From: Anaerolineaceae bacterium
GTDB lineage: Bacteria > Chloroflexota > Anaerolineae > Anaerolineales > Anaerolineaceae
Reading direction: 5' to 3'
Assembly: GCA_016841525.1 (NCBI GenBank)
Contig: JAENYZ010000006.1
Span: 62,001-126,000, forward strand
Length of the DNA stretch: 64,000 nucleotides
The translations under genes were made by a program, and so were the position numbers. How positions within the stretch are numbered: the stretch's first letter is position 1; every line of letters begins with the position of its first letter. Below, in pieces: positions 45,029 through 55,499 of this stretch. The notes beneath the pieces are model-generated. The model made no database searches and was not told the origin of the DNA. It saw nothing but the letters and a program-made list of their open reading frames with translations.

Positions 45029-46462
45029 CTAATTAGTTATTGATATTTCGGTTGGATAGACTAAATTCCTTTTTGGATACCAGCCGATGCGCCCATCCTC
45101 GTCCTGGACTTTTACCCAAATTAACCCTTCGAAAATCACAGATTCATGCAGATCCAGAAGGACCGCATATTCGGCTAATCTTGCGATCTCAGGCCCACCA
45201 GGTTCCTGGTAAAGAAAATAATATGGGGGAAATTCGCCTGCGCTGATAACGATAGCCGCAATAGGTGTTGGAGTCATCCGGGTGGGTGTCATTGTTGCCG
45301 TAGGTGTGGATGTTGCAGGTAAAGGTGTTTGTGTCGGCGGCAATGAAGTTTGTGTTGATGTTGGTGTATTCGTGGGGCTGGGACCAAGGGTTGGTGTTAA
45401 TGTTATTGTTGGAGATGGCGTTTGGGTTGGGGGAACCATGGGATCAAAAGTTTCCGATCTTATATGATCCACTTTCAGGGAAACTGGTTTATCAAGCCTT
45501 GCGACGAGAATCTCCTGTAAGTTGACGACCTGGTTATAAGTCAGCGGTGAATTGGATCGCACTGTGATATCAAGCTGAATTTCCTCTTCTGATCGAAAAA
45601 TTGTCAATTCCACAAGTTCAGCATTCCGAATTTCTGAAAATTCAGTTTCAATTAAGTTGTTGATTAAGCGATTTTCCTGTGCATTAGATACCAAACTGAT
45701 GCCTACTATGGTGAGCGGAATTAAAAGTAAAGCTGTGAGAAGTGCCGCCACAAGGAGGCTCCTGGGTATCTTATTGTTATTCCTTTGGAATCTTGGCACA
45801 AAGCCTTCCAGGAAGAAGACAAGAATTGCTGCAAAAGCAATGGTGATTGCGTTTGTCAAGAACAGGAGCGCGGCACCGCCTGCGATTTCCCAACGCCCAA
45901 GCGCAATGCCAATACCAATTGTTGAAAGTGGCGGCATTAAGGCGGTGGCAATGGCAACACCTGGCAAAGCTGCGGAGAGGTGCGGCTGTGATAATGAATA
46001 GGCTGCTGCCAATCCCCCTGCGAGGGCTATCATCAGGTCATTGGGTGTAGGTTGCGTGCGTGCGAAAACTTCTCCCGGAATTTCAAGAAGTGACGGGACA
46101 AAAGGCAGATAAATGTTAAATAGGGTGATGAGCGTGGCAAGTAATATGGAGAGCAAGGCACCCCTGATCAACGCAGCAGCTGAATCCCTAGTGAGGGCAG
46201 CATCTGCTGTGATTGACCCCAAACCTACCCCTAGGATTGGAGACATGAGCGGTGCAACAAGCATTGCGCCTATGATAACTGCAGGGGAATCGTTGATCAA
46301 ACCGATTGTTGCAATTGCGCCGGAAAGGATCACAAGGAAAAAATAATCAAAACCTGGTGTTGCAGCCTGGCGAATATATTCTATGATCTCATTCCGCCGC
46401 TTTAAATTGAGGGGTTTAATATATTGCGACAGCCAGGTCTGAAATCGATTCTCTTGGTCCAT
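45029..46462 (-). CDS. DUF389 membrane protein with Thr/Pro linker and SH3 domain
   Basis: 477 residues. Residues ~35-250 form about six membrane helices with the DUF389/TIGR00341 motifs [18 protein letters not shown] and [16 protein letters not shown]. An extracytoplasmic alpha/beta region (about 270-345) follows, then a low-complexity Thr/Pro/Ser linker (about 350-400) and a C-terminal SH3-like domain ([32 protein letters not shown]). DUF389 has no established function. The added SH3 end suggests contact with the cell surface or wall. Two closely spaced same-strand genes (rubredoxin, superoxide reductase) follow. Confidence 0.85.
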   Translation of the reverse strand: MDQENRFQTWLSQYIKPLNLKRRNEIIEYIRQAATPGFDYFFLVILSGAIATIGLINDSPAVIIGAMLVAPLMSPILGVGLGSITADAALTRDSAAALIRGALLSILLATLITLFNIYLPFVPSLLEIPGEVFARTQPTPNDLMIALAGGLAAAYSLSQPHLSAALPGVAIATALMPPLSTIGIGIALGRWEIAGGAALLFLTNAITIAFAAILVFFLEGFVPRFQRNNNKIPRSLLVAALLTALLLIPLTIVGISLVSNAQENRLINNLIETEFSEIRNAELVELTIFRSEEEIQLDITVRSNSPLTYNQVVNLQEILVARLDKPVSLKVDHIRSETFDPMVPPTQTPSPTITLTPTLGPSPTNTPTSTQTSLPPTQTPLPATSTPTATMTPTRMTPTPIAAIVISAGEFPPYYFLYQEPGGPEIARLAEYAVLLDLHESVIFEGLIWVKVQDEDGRIGWYPKRNLVYPTEISITN

Positions 46463-46511
46463 GGCATCAATTTTACTTGAAATTCATGAGTTCATCCATC
46501 CAATGATGTGT

Positions 46512-48146
46512 TCAATCTGTGACCCTCATCCACAAGAATTGGTGTGGTTTTAAAATATAGCTCTGTTTTTTCTCGGTGATTGTATCTGGCTCACTTTCCT
46601 CAAGAAGGTTGATTAATCGCCTTCCAGAGAAATTTGAAAGATCCAGCTCAATTGATTTTTCTTCTCCGGTGAGATTATGGATACATATCACGTTTTGTTC
46701 TTCAAGGGTTCGAAGAATGGCAAGGAACGAAGTTTGGTCCTGGGCGAGGAACTCAAAATCGCCAACAGCAAAAATGGGGTGCGATTTACGAACTGAAACC
46801 AGATGTCGCATCTTGTTTAATAAGGATTCAGGATCCTGGCGCTCCACAGCAACGTTGACCTTTTTGTAGGTATATTCCGGGGAATCAATGACAGGGGCAT
46901 AAAGGTCTTCAGGATTTGCTTTTGAAAACCCGGCGTTGATACTGTCGTTCCACTGCATTGGTGTTCGGACGCCGTTCCGATCAAACAACCAGATATTGTC
47001 TCCCATTCCGATTTCATCCCCGTAGTAGATAATAGGTGCTCCAGGCAAGGCATACAACAAGGCATTCGCCAATAATATTTTTTGCTGGTCGTTATCAAGC
47101 AATGGCGCCAAGCGGCGTCGTATTCCCAGATTGAGCCGCATTCGTGGATCCGGTGCGTATTCGGACCACATCCATTGACGTTCTTCTTCGGTTACCATTT
47201 CAAGGGTGAGCTCGTCATGGTTTCGAAGGAAAATGCACCACTGGGTGTTCTCAGGGATCTCTGGTGTTTGGGACATGATCCAATGGATGGGGCTGGTGTC
47301 ACCTTTTCGCATAGCCATATATATTCTGGGCATCACAGGGAAATGAAACCCCATGTGAAATTCATCACCTTCACCAAAATAAGGCCTGACATCCACTGGC
47401 CATTGATTAGCTTCGGCTAATAAAATTTTATCCTCATATTTTTCATCGAGGTGCTTCCGGAATTGCTTCAAAATCTCGTGTGTTTCAGGCAAGTTTTCGC
47501 AGTTGGTCCCTTCTCTTTCGATTAAGTAGGGGACTGCATCTGCCCGAAAACCATCGATACCCATATCAAGCCAAAAATCCATGACGTTCATCATCTCTTT
47601 GACTACTTCTGGATTGTCATAATTTAAGTCGGGCTGCGTGGAATAAAAGCGATGCCAAAAATACATGCCTGCAACTTCATCGTAGGTCCAGTTTGATACC
47701 TCGGTATCTAAAAAGATGATCCGGGTGTTCTCATATTTTTCATCTGTTTCCGACCATACATAATAGTCGCGATATTTAGAATTGGGATCAGAACGTGATT
47801 TCTGAAACCACGGATGCTGGTCTGAAGTGTGATTCAGTACCAAATCTGCAATGACCTTTAATCCCCGTTTGTGTGCTTCCAATATCAGGTTCTTAAAATC
47901 ATCAATGGTGCCATAATCCGGATGGACGCTGTAATAGTCTGCAATATCATAGCCATCATCTTTTAAAGGCGAGGGGTAGATTGGAAGAATCCAGATGCAG
48001 TCGACACCAAGCTCTTTAATATAATCAAGTTTGCTGATCAAGCCTGGGATATCCCCTTTTCCATCCCCGTTGGAATCACAATAAGCCCGGACATGAACCT
48101 CATAGAATATTGCATCCATATACCAGTGCAATTTATCTTTTGTCAT
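46512..48146 (-). CDS. treS: Trehalose synthase (maltose alpha-D-glucosyltransferase), GH13
   Basis: 544 residues. Interconverts maltose and trehalose. GH13 motifs are present: [27 protein letters not shown] with the nucleophile Asp, [10 protein letters not shown] with the acid Glu and [25 protein letters not shown] and the [15 protein letters not shown] block are specific to TreS rather than amylases. The ATG at 48146 has an AGGAGG site; an in-frame ATG at 48200 lies before it and is not used. No fused maltokinase domain. Role: compatible solute or glycogen-linked metabolism. Confidence 0.93.
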   Translation of the reverse strand: MTKDKLHWYMDAIFYEVHVRAYCDSNGDGKGDIPGLISKLDYIKELGVDCIWILPIYPSPLKDDGYDIADYYSVHPDYGTIDDFKNLILEAHKRGLKVIADLVLNHTSDQHPWFQKSRSDPNSKYRDYYVWSETDEKYENTRIIFLDTEVSNWTYDEVAGMYFWHRFYSTQPDLNYDNPEVVKEMMNVMDFWLDMGIDGFRADAVPYLIEREGTNCENLPETHEILKQFRKHLDEKYEDKILLAEANQWPVDVRPYFGEGDEFHMGFHFPVMPRIYMAMRKGDTSPIHWIMSQTPEIPENTQWCIFLRNHDELTLEMVTEEERQWMWSEYAPDPRMRLNLGIRRRLAPLLDNDQQKILLANALLYALPGAPIIYYGDEIGMGDNIWLFDRNGVRTPMQWNDSINAGFSKANPEDLYAPVIDSPEYTYKKVNVAVERQDPESLLNKMRHLVSVRKSHPIFAVGDFEFLAQDQTSFLAILRTLEEQNVICIHNLTGEEKSIELDLSNFSGRRLINLLEESEPDTITEKKQSYILKPHQFLWMRVTD

Positions 48147-48196
48147 TTTTCCTCCTCTTAAATTCTTATGATTGAGTTTTGATGCGGTCTTCCCAG

Positions 48197-49324
48197 TCAC
48201 CTTTTAACTTTTATGGTCTTGATATAATTTTTTATCAATATCCACACAATGCTGGCCAAATTCCCAACACCTCGCGCTTTGGATATGCTCAAGTAGGTTT
48301 GGGTAGTATTTTTGGGGATTTTGGGCTGATCAAGATCTGGTTTAATTACCAGCTTAAGTGACTCGCTTGGACAAACAGTGATGCATAATCCACAGCCCAT
48401 ACAGCGCGATTGATCAAATATGATCTCGCCATTATCGTCCATGGTCAATGCTGCCATTGGACAAATTTCTACACAAGCACCACAAGAGATGCAATCTGCA
48501 GGATCATATTGTGCGAAATATGGATTTGCAACGAGCGCGCCAGGATTTGGATGGTTTTTAATGTTGCTTAATACACCGCAGCAGCAGCTGCAGCAAGCGC
48601 ATAGAAAGATTGGATCTTGAGAATTTGATGGCTGCAATACCAGCCCGGCTTTCTGGGCTCGTTTGAGGATGTCTCGTGCTTCTTCCAGAGAAATCATCCT
48701 GCCTTTACCTGTTTTCACGGTGTTTCTTGCCGCACTATCAAACATCATGCAGGTTTCCATTGGCTTACCGCATCCCTTGTCAAGTATCTCCTTTTCCTGA
48801 CGGCAAACGCAATTTCGCACTGCAAAATCTGTTTTTGATTGAAGGATGGCTTCAACTTGCATGTACGGTAAAACTTCAGGAGCAACAGGGATGGCTTCCA
48901 TTACTGGAATTGTCCTTATTTGCGGCTGTTTTTTCCAGGGACCCTTTTCAAAATAAATGGGTGCATAGGCTTCAAATAAGTCCACCAATTCGGCATCCAG
49001 GCGATTGACCTGATCTTCATAAAAACCGACGACAAATTGGCTGATGGAATAGACCGGTGGTTTTCCTTCAGGATACCCACCTGAAATTAAACCCTTTTGA
49101 ACCATGCGCTCCAGCAGTTTGGAAGCGTAATCCTGTTCCAAACCGGCTTTATGGGCTATGACCGAAACGGGCTCATCAAGGATCATGAGGTGTATAGCTA
49201 ATTCGGCTTCTTCTTCAGTGAAAAGTTTTTGAAGAATTTGCAGCTCTACTCCGTCTTCAGTTGGTGGGTAGCCAGCTGGAAGCGTATCCAGGTAGCTGGC
49301 TAAGCGCTTATAGATACCTAACAT
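48197..49324 (-). CDS. Winged-helix / [4Fe-4S] ferredoxin-domain protein, cysteine-rich
   Basis: 375 residues. The N-terminal third looks like a winged-helix domain ([24 protein letters not shown], then VQKGLISGG). The middle has cysteine clusters [23 protein letters not shown] and the unusual [11 protein letters not shown]. The C-terminal part holds two classical ferredoxin motifs, [12 protein letters not shown] and [12 protein letters not shown]. Proteins of this type occur in anaerobes; the role is unknown, possibly redox sensing or electron transfer. An in-frame start at 49396 exists, but the ATG at 49324 begins at the conserved part. Confidence 0.8.
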   Translation of the reverse strand: MLGIYKRLASYLDTLPAGYPPTEDGVELQILQKLFTEEEAELAIHLMILDEPVSVIAHKAGLEQDYASKLLERMVQKGLISGGYPEGKPPVYSISQFVVGFYEDQVNRLDAELVDLFEAYAPIYFEKGPWKKQPQIRTIPVMEAIPVAPEVLPYMQVEAILQSKTDFAVRNCVCRQEKEILDKGCGKPMETCMMFDSAARNTVKTGKGRMISLEEARDILKRAQKAGLVLQPSNSQDPIFLCACCSCCCGVLSNIKNHPNPGALVANPYFAQYDPADCISCGACVEICPMAALTMDDNGEIIFDQSRCMGCGLCITVCPSESLKLVIKPDLDQPKIPKNTTQTYLSISKARGVGNLASIVWILIKNYIKTIKVKR

Positions 49325-49408
49325 GCTTTTCTCTTTTCGATTTTTTCTAAACTTGCCATCTGAGTCAAGTATAGCTTTGTCCCCTATCTGCGACAAGGTT
49401 TGGCTGGT

Positions 49409-52400
49409 TTACAAGCTGGAATTTTTTAGCAGCACAATTTTCTCTGCGTTCAATTTAATATTTTGCCGTTCCGAATCGCGTTCAATCACGCCTTCAACGA
49501 TAAAGGGGCCGATTTCTTGAAGTGCAAGGTGGTTTTGCCGATATAGATAAGGAGACACCAATATTTGAATGGAGCCTTCCAAATCTTCCAGGGTCAGGAT
49601 AGCCATTGTTTGTTTGGACTTTGTTCGAAATCTGCGGTACGTTTGACGCATTCCTGCAATCCTGACCATTTCACCGACCCTGTTTTCTGCTTCAGTGGTA
49701 GAAATTGCACCAGAAGATTGAATTTCTCGAGCAAATTGTTCCAATGGAGAGAAAGCAAGGCTTGCACCAAGAATTTCTAATTGTGCTTTATATTTCTTTT
49801 CAGCATCCCAATCCTCGATTTGTTTTCTTTCGGAAAATAATGATAATTGTCCAGCAGGATGTTTATGTGAAAGCCTTTTCAAGGCTTCCGGAATGTTAAC
49901 CAAACCCTCAAGAGCATCACACATGATCAGGTTTTCAGCTTCTGTTTTATGCGGGTCAACACATATTATGAAATCCTCAAGTGAATAGAAAGGACGATTT
50001 TTAATGATGGCATTAATCGTCTTCTGAGTCAGATCCCTGACCTGGTCCAGGCCCATGTAGAGCTTAGGCTTTCCATTGGGATAGGCAACTTTAAAGCGGT
50101 GGTTTGAATGGTTGATATGAGGCGGTGAAACCGATAAACCAAGCCTTCGTGTTTCCATTAAGTAAACTCGTTGTGAGTAATACCCTCCGCCATAACCTAG
50201 GACTGCAGCCATAAATTCTGCAGGATAGTGTGTCTTGCACCAGGCTGCGTTCCAGGCAAGCCTTGCGTAGGAAGCGGCATGGGCTTTGGGGAATCCGTAA
50301 CCTGCAAAGGCAGCCATCATTTCCCATATTCTCTCCCCAATTTCAGGGCTTACGCCCTTATTTTTTAATGCGCCTTCGATAAATTGCCTACGAAGGGTGT
50401 CCATAATACCACCGGGGTCAAAGTGACTCATTGCACGCCTGAGGATATCTGCCTGGGCAATCGTAAGACCGCCTAATTCATGTGCAATGCGCAAAACTTG
50501 TTCCTGGTAAAGTATGACGCCAAAGGTGTCTCCCAGCAGGTTTGATAACGAGGGATGAAGGTGTTCAATCGGTTCTTCACCTCGAAATCTTCGGACAAAA
50601 GCATCCCTCAAGCCGCCTTTCAATGGTCCGGGACGGTATAGTGCCAGGGTTACCATAATATCTTCCACATTTTTTGCGTTGATCTCTTTTAAAGTTGCAC
50701 GCATGCCAGGGCTTTCTATTTGGAAGCATCCAATCGTTTGAGCTTCTGAAATCGTTTTTTCGGTTTCAGGATCCTTTTCCGGGATGCTTTCCAGGACATC
50801 CAACCCTTGGTTGAATTCGCTAAGCCGCCAGGACCTGATTTTATTAGCAACCTCACCTAAAACGGTTAATCCGCGAATTCCAAGCAGATCGATTTTGACC
50901 AGTCCTAATTCTTCAACGCCATCCAGATCAAATTGGGTGTGGTTGATCCCTAAAGAGGTCGAATGTACTAGTGGTACCAGGTCCCTGATTGGGAAGGGCG
51001 CAATAACAATTCCCCCTGGATGAACAGAAAGATGTCTGGGAAAGTTTAAAATTGCTTTTGCATCATTAACGATTTTTTGGATCATTGGGATAGATTGATC
51101 ACGAAGAATGCCAGAGAATGGATCCACTTCATCATCGCTGCGTCGAAAACTGAAGGAGGAGGGCACTCTTTTTGAAAGTTGGCGAACAGTTTCTGGTGAT
51201 AAGCCGTAGACCTTTGCCACGTCATTAAGCGCTGATTTTGGTCTGTAACGATTGATCGTCCCGACCATTGCGACATGATTTTCGCCATAAGTATCAAAAA
51301 CGTACTTGATGATTTCATCTCGTCGATGAGATGCTATATCCGTGTCGATATCCGGTGGTTTCTTGCGAGCCGGGTTTAGAAAACGCTCAAAGTATAAGTT
51401 GAGGGCAATTGGATCGGGAGAGGTGATATTTAAACAATGGGCTACTAAAGAAGATGCTGCTGACCCCCTGGATGAGGTTGGGATCCCCAATTTTCGTGCC
51501 TGGTTGATCACATCCTGAACAATCAAAAAGATAGGTTCATATCCCATCTCAGAAATGATCTTCAGCTCATAATTCAAACGTTCTGTAATCTTTTCGTCAA
51601 TGTTTGGATATATTTTCCTGGCACCCTCAAAGGCTTTTACTTGTAGATATTCTGATTGTGAAATGCCCGATGGAGTGTTGTAATCAGGGTAATGTCTTTG
51701 TCCTATAGGTAATTTCAAATGACATTTTTCTGTAAGGGTATGCAGGTTTTTAATGGCTTCTGGAATATCTTGATATCTATGGGTGAAATCTTCCTGATTT
51801 GGAAAACTGGATTGTTTGAAGAGATCATAATCGTATTTCAGGGAATCGAGCTTTGAATTTTGGCGAATAGCAGATAAAGTTCGGTATATCGATTGGGCTG
51901 AAGGGATTTCATAGCGGATATCCTGGCTTGCGATGAATGGAATGGCATATTTTTTCGCGAGTTGAAGAAGGCTGCTCTCGTTTTTGAGTGGACCATCAGC
52001 AAACCGTTGAATTTCAACGTAGAGATCATCCCGGAAGAAGGATTGTATAACTTGAATAAAATTATCTGGATATTTGAAAGAGGGGGGACTGTTGAAAATT
52101 AATTCTCTTAAAATACCTTGCGGCCCCCCCATGATGCAAATCAATCCAGTGCCGTGATTTACCAGGTCGCTGTGTTCTAATGTTTTATTTTCGACCAGCA
52201 TCAAACTGCTCAGGTGTGATAAATTTGTCCAGCCCTCACGATCCTTTGCAATCAGACATAATATGCCCTGAAATCCCTTGTAATTAAAATCGATTTCAAG
52301 ACCGAGGATTGGTTTTATTCCTTCAGCCACACATGCTTCATGGAATGCAATTGAACCTGTGAGATAACGATGGTCTGTCATGCCTAAAGTTTGCACGCCA

Positions 52401-52495
52401 TATTTTATTGCATTTGCAACCAGATCTTCAGGAGAGAGCAGGGATTCCAGAAATCCGTAATAGGAGTGGGTTCGTAAGAAAGGAATGTTATTCAT
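49409..52495 (-). CDS. dnaE: DNA polymerase III alpha subunit family protein (short, DnaE2-like)
   Basis: 1028 residues. PHP domain (1-~210), Pol III palm with the catalytic Asp pair 382/384 in PPDIDTDI and a third Asp in VKIDLLGIRGL, fingers with SRGSAASSLVAH, helix-hairpin-helix region (GYGFPKAHAASYARLAW) and a C-terminal OB fold (about 920-1000). The PHP metal site is degraded: the HxH motif is Arg8-Thr-His10 and Asp192-Ile-Arg194 replaces the later Asp-x-His. Its ~1000-residue length resembles error-prone DnaE2/ImuC, but no imuA/imuB or lexA is adjacent, so replicative use is not excluded. Confidence 0.88.
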   Translation of the reverse strand: MNNIPFLRTHSYYGFLESLLSPEDLVANAIKYGVQTLGMTDHRYLTGSIAFHEACVAEGIKPILGLEIDFNYKGFQGILCLIAKDREGWTNLSHLSSLMLVENKTLEHSDLVNHGTGLICIMGGPQGILRELIFNSPPSFKYPDNFIQVIQSFFRDDLYVEIQRFADGPLKNESSLLQLAKKYAIPFIASQDIRYEIPSAQSIYRTLSAIRQNSKLDSLKYDYDLFKQSSFPNQEDFTHRYQDIPEAIKNLHTLTEKCHLKLPIGQRHYPDYNTPSGISQSEYLQVKAFEGARKIYPNIDEKITERLNYELKIISEMGYEPIFLIVQDVINQARKLGIPTSSRGSAASSLVAHCLNITSPDPIALNLYFERFLNPARKKPPDIDTDIASHRRDEIIKYVFDTYGENHVAMVGTINRYRPKSALNDVAKVYGLSPETVRQLSKRVPSSFSFRRSDDEVDPFSGILRDQSIPMIQKIVNDAKAILNFPRHLSVHPGGIVIAPFPIRDLVPLVHSTSLGINHTQFDLDGVEELGLVKIDLLGIRGLTVLGEVANKIRSWRLSEFNQGLDVLESIPEKDPETEKTISEAQTIGCFQIESPGMRATLKEINAKNVEDIMVTLALYRPGPLKGGLRDAFVRRFRGEEPIEHLHPSLSNLLGDTFGVILYQEQVLRIAHELGGLTIAQADILRRAMSHFDPGGIMDTLRRQFIEGALKNKGVSPEIGERIWEMMAAFAGYGFPKAHAASYARLAWNAAWCKTHYPAEFMAAVLGYGGGYYSQRVYLMETRRLGLSVSPPHINHSNHRFKVAYPNGKPKLYMGLDQVRDLTQKTINAIIKNRPFYSLEDFIICVDPHKTEAENLIMCDALEGLVNIPEALKRLSHKHPAGQLSLFSERKQIEDWDAEKKYKAQLEILGASLAFSPLEQFAREIQSSGAISTTEAENRVGEMVRIAGMRQTYRRFRTKSKQTMAILTLEDLEGSIQILVSPYLYRQNHLALQEIGPFIVEGVIERDSERQNIKLNAEKIVLLKNSSL

Positions 52496-52537
52496 ATTAA
52501 AATTTTTAAATTAAAGAACATTTATTCTAATATCTTT

Positions 52538-52566
52538 ATTATATCAAAGAGTTGTCTACTAAGCAA
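52538..52566 (-). promoter_or_regulatory. Promoter candidate for dnaE
   Basis: On the minus strand TTGCTT (52566-52561), a 17-base spacer and a perfect TATAAT (52543-52538), 43 bases before the dnaE ATG. Confidence 0.5.
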
Positions 52567-52596
52567 AATTTATTGTGGGTTGATCCGTGATGTGCA

Positions 52597-52633
52597 ATAA
52601 AAAAAGAAAACGGGAGCTTCAATTGCTCCCGTT
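52597..52633 (-). terminator. Intrinsic terminator after ino1
   Basis: Nine-base stem AACGGGAGC / GCTCCCGTT (52609-52617 and 52625-52633) with a seven-base loop. Read on minus it is followed by TTTTCTTTTTTT. It ends 24 bases after the ino1 stop and separates it from dnaE. Confidence 0.92.
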
Positions 52634-52657
52634 GATCTTTTGAGGACACGGTAAATA

Positions 52658-53737
52658 TTATTTTGCTTGAATAAAGGCGTTGGTTTTATCCCGTGCAATG
52701 CTGTCTTCGTATTGCTCAGGTGGGGTTTTCATGAAATAGGAGGATGGGGCTAATAGGGGGCCTGACAATCCTCGATCAAGGGCGAGTTTACAACAGCGAA
52801 CGGCGTCAATGATTACTCCAGCAGAGTTGGGGGAATCCCATACTTCTAATTTTGCTTCCAAATTGAGGGGGACATTACCAAAGGTTGTCCCTTCCATTTT
52901 GATATGGCAGAACTTCCTATCAGTTAACCAGGGGACGTAGTCACTTGGACCGACATGAATATCTTCTTCGGGGAGGGTATATGGGAGCATGCTTGTTACA
53001 GCGCCGGTTTTGCTGATCTTTTTAGATTGCAGGCGTTCTCGTTCGAGCATATTCATGAAGTCGGTATTTCCGCCAAAATTGAGCTGATAGGTGTGATCAA
53101 GTCTGACGCCGCGGTCAACAAACAGGCTGGTCAGCACTCGGTGCAAAATGGTTGCGCCAACCTGGCTTTTAATGTCATCGCCGATAATAGGCAGCCCTTT
53201 TTCGCTAAAGCGTTTTCCCCAGTAATCTGAACTTGCGATAAAGACCGGTATGGCATTGACAAACCCGCAGCCTGCATCAAGAACCTGTTCGACATACCAT
53301 TTTGTTGCCATTTCAGATCCAACAGGCATGAAATTGACAACAACATCCGTGTTTGTATCTTGCAAGATTTTAATGATGTCATCCGTAGGTCCTGGTGCTT
53401 TTTTGACAATTTGACTCAAATATTTCCCTAAACCATCGTGTGTCATCCCGCGATGGACGGGAATGCCAAGCTTGGGAACATCTGCAAAGCGATAGGTGTT
53501 ATTTGGGAAAGCATAAATGGCTTCTGACAGGTCTTTGCCAACCTTGGTATCCACAACATCAAAGGCGGCACTGAATTCAATATCTGAGATGTGGTATCCG
53601 CCTAAATCAACATGCATTAATCCGGGAACACGCTCATCATTTTTCGCATTTTTATAAAACTCGACACCCTGGATCAATGCAGACGCACAATTGCCCACGC
53701 CAATAATCGCAACTCGAACTTTTTTGTTTTCGCTCAT
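52658..53737 (-). CDS. ino1: Inositol-3-phosphate synthase
   Basis: 359 residues, the short bacterial form. Converts glucose 6-phosphate to 1L-myo-inositol 3-phosphate using NAD. N-terminal Rossmann motif [15 protein letters not shown], then [37 protein letters not shown] and [11 protein letters not shown] are typical. It implies inositol-containing lipids or solutes. Zwf (8175-9674) competes for the same substrate. It is closed by a strong terminator downstream; the DUF89-family gene lies 63 bases upstream on the same strand. Confidence 0.95.
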   Translation of the reverse strand: MSENKKVRVAIIGVGNCASALIQGVEFYKNAKNDERVPGLMHVDLGGYHISDIEFSAAFDVVDTKVGKDLSEAIYAFPNNTYRFADVPKLGIPVHRGMTHDGLGKYLSQIVKKAPGPTDDIIKILQDTNTDVVVNFMPVGSEMATKWYVEQVLDAGCGFVNAIPVFIASSDYWGKRFSEKGLPIIGDDIKSQVGATILHRVLTSLFVDRGVRLDHTYQLNFGGNTDFMNMLERERLQSKKISKTGAVTSMLPYTLPEEDIHVGPSDYVPWLTDRKFCHIKMEGTTFGNVPLNLEAKLEVWDSPNSAGVIIDAVRCCKLALDRGLSGPLLAPSSYFMKTPPEQYEDSIARDKTNAFIQAK

Positions 53738-53800
53738 GAACTTAATAACCTTTCGTCTAAATGTTGTTTATTTAATATTGTTTGGTAAGAACGGCATGCA

Positions 53801-54973
53801 TCAATTTAATTTTTGGAAAAATGTGATCATGCCCCTCTTTCCGTTAATCATCCAATTTTCTTCAGCGTTTGATTCCAAATTTTGTAATTGGTCCTTTTTT
53901 AAACCGACAATAAGCTCTCCTTTTAACGTTCGCAAACTCAAAAAGGATGTTGGGAAGTAACCAGCTGCTTTCTCAATAGATGTGGTTGGGTTCCAGTGAT
54001 GATCACCGACAAGCTTTCTAAAATTTACATCACCTTTCAGTATCGCCAGATCATGTTGACTAATCTCTTGTTTCAAGGCATCAGGCATGGCTCGGTAAGA
54101 TCGGCTTGTTGCTAGAAAAGGTGGTGCTTTGATTCTGATTTTTCCAGACTTAAGACCGTTTGTAATACGAGCCGCCAGATGTTCACATTCTACTTCGGAT
54201 GAGGATGCCAGGCGATCTACTGCTTGATTGAGATCTTTTGGCAGGGAGTCCGAAACAAAAAATGGCTGATTCTTGAGATAGCAAGTTACAGATCGCGCAA
54301 GATTCCTTTGAAGTAAAAGGTCAATAAAGGCGAGGTCAAAAAATATCTCCTTTCCAACATTATCGAAGAAATAGGCAAGTTTACCGTTATGATGAGAGAT
54401 AAATTCAAATGCTCGCTCTGAGTGGTCAATAACAAATTTTTCTTCTGGATGACTCAGAATTGCATCGTAGGATTCGAGGTTGCTTAAATCACTTTGATTT
54501 CCCCATAGGGATTGATAGCAAGCTTGTTGAAAAGCAGACTCATCGTTTGAAGCGCTTTTGTTTTGATAAGCAATAATAAATTCGGGAAGTGCGGTTAAAA
54601 GTTCGTGATCTTTTAAGTGCTGAAAGGGATCTTTTCTATGCCATGGTCCGGGTTGAAAGTATTGCACTGCCTCAAGGACCCTGCGGAAAAAGAAGGTTTC
54701 TGCGAAAATCCAGGGAATATTCAGCCAGCTATTACCAATATAGGGATGGACATCCAGGTCCCATATTGGCCTATCGCTGGTTTGCTCTTGAAGCGGTTTT
54801 ATTTGCCCGCTTATCATCTCAGATTTTAGATCGAGTAAAGCTTTTTGAATTTGTGGTGGGTAATCGTACTGGTTTAATAAATTATCGATTATTCCAGGTT
54901 TTAATTCTTCGATTGTTTTCCGAGCAAAGGAGCCAGTTTCTGATGTCATGATGGGCGGCGGCAATGCTGTCAT
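53801..54973 (-). CDS. DUF89 / ARMT1-like metal-dependent phosphatase
   Basis: 390 residues. The acidic metal site of the family appears in LAYFFDNVGKEIFFDLAF (near residue 200), and ILKGDVNFRKLVGDHHW near the C-terminus is the KGD/NYRKL motif. PWIFAETFFFRR and WHRKDPF earlier are typical of the eukaryote-like ARMT1 branch, which acts as a damage-control phosphatase on sugar phosphates such as fructose 1-phosphate. CAGGAG precedes the ATG. Being upstream of ino1, it may clear by-product sugar phosphates, but this link is inference. Confidence 0.85.
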   Translation of the reverse strand: MTALPPPIMTSETGSFARKTIEELKPGIIDNLLNQYDYPPQIQKALLDLKSEMISGQIKPLQEQTSDRPIWDLDVHPYIGNSWLNIPWIFAETFFFRRVLEAVQYFQPGPWHRKDPFQHLKDHELLTALPEFIIAYQNKSASNDESAFQQACYQSLWGNQSDLSNLESYDAILSHPEEKFVIDHSERAFEFISHHNGKLAYFFDNVGKEIFFDLAFIDLLLQRNLARSVTCYLKNQPFFVSDSLPKDLNQAVDRLASSSEVECEHLAARITNGLKSGKIRIKAPPFLATSRSYRAMPDALKQEISQHDLAILKGDVNFRKLVGDHHWNPTTSIEKAAGYFPTSFLSLRTLKGELIVGLKKDQLQNLESNAEENWMINGKRGMITFFQKLN

Positions 54974-55220
54974 ATATTTCTCCTGACTTTCTGAGTGCGG
55001 TTATTTTTATAATTATAGTAGTATTTATTACAATCTTTTTAGCTTAATCTCTTCTGGTCCGATAGCTTGAATAATTATACAGAAGCTTCGAATATTTTCA
55101 AACAACAGTGGTCCAGGATTTTTTGTATTTATCCAGAATGTTTGAAGTATCATCATTTGACTGTAAAAATTGATTGATAAATTAAATTAATCAGATTGAT
55201 AAAATTTCATAAGGTGATTC
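54974..55220. other. Intergenic region between the DUF89 gene and feoA with a palindrome
   Basis: AT-rich divergent gap. It contains the 19-base near-palindrome at 55175-55193 (TGATAAATT-A-AATTAATCA, arms matching at eight of nine positions), 28 bases upstream of the feo -35 box, resembling an iron-regulator box. No open frame or RNA gene is seen. Confidence 0.55.
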
Positions 55221-55249
55221 TTGACTGAATCCCTTCCAAACGTTAAAAT
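55221..55249 (+). promoter_or_regulatory. Promoter of the feo operon
   Basis: TTGACT (55221-55226), 17-base spacer, TAAAAT (55244-55249); start predicted about 20 bases before the feoA ATG. Confidence 0.75.
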
Positions 55250-55274
55250 ACTGGAAATTATTATTAGAGGCTAA

Positions 55275-55499
55275 ATGAATTTATTAGGTGCACCTAAAGG
55301 TAAGGCAGTGCGTGTTGTTGATTATACCGGGGGGAAGGGCGTGAGCTTTAAATTGCGGCAATTGGGCCTGTGTCCCGGCCGAGAGGTCAAAGTTCTACGG
55401 TATGCACCGATGGGTGGGCCGATCATGGTTGATATTGACGGCCGATCTGTGGCCTTGGGCAGGGGGATTGCATCTCGGGTTAAAGTCGAGAAAATTTGA
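55275..55499 (+). CDS. feoA: Ferrous iron transport protein FeoA
   Basis: 74 residues, an SH3-like fold. LRQLGLCPGREVKVL and GPIMVDIDGRSVALGRGIASRV are diagnostic. FeoA modulates FeoB. The stop codon TGA shares its A with the feoB ATG (TGATG), so the two are coupled. No ribosome site stronger than AGAGG at 55266-55270. Confidence 0.94.
   Translation: MNLLGAPKGKAVRVVDYTGGKGVSFKLRQLGLCPGREVKVLRYAPMGGPIMVDIDGRSVALGRGIASRVKVEKI

Noticed and set aside
45280-45440. Repeated GTTGGTGT-like sequence read as a CRISPR or tandem repeat
   Set aside because: It is the coding sequence of the Thr/Pro-rich linker in the DUF389-SH3 protein; there are no spacers or constant repeat unit.
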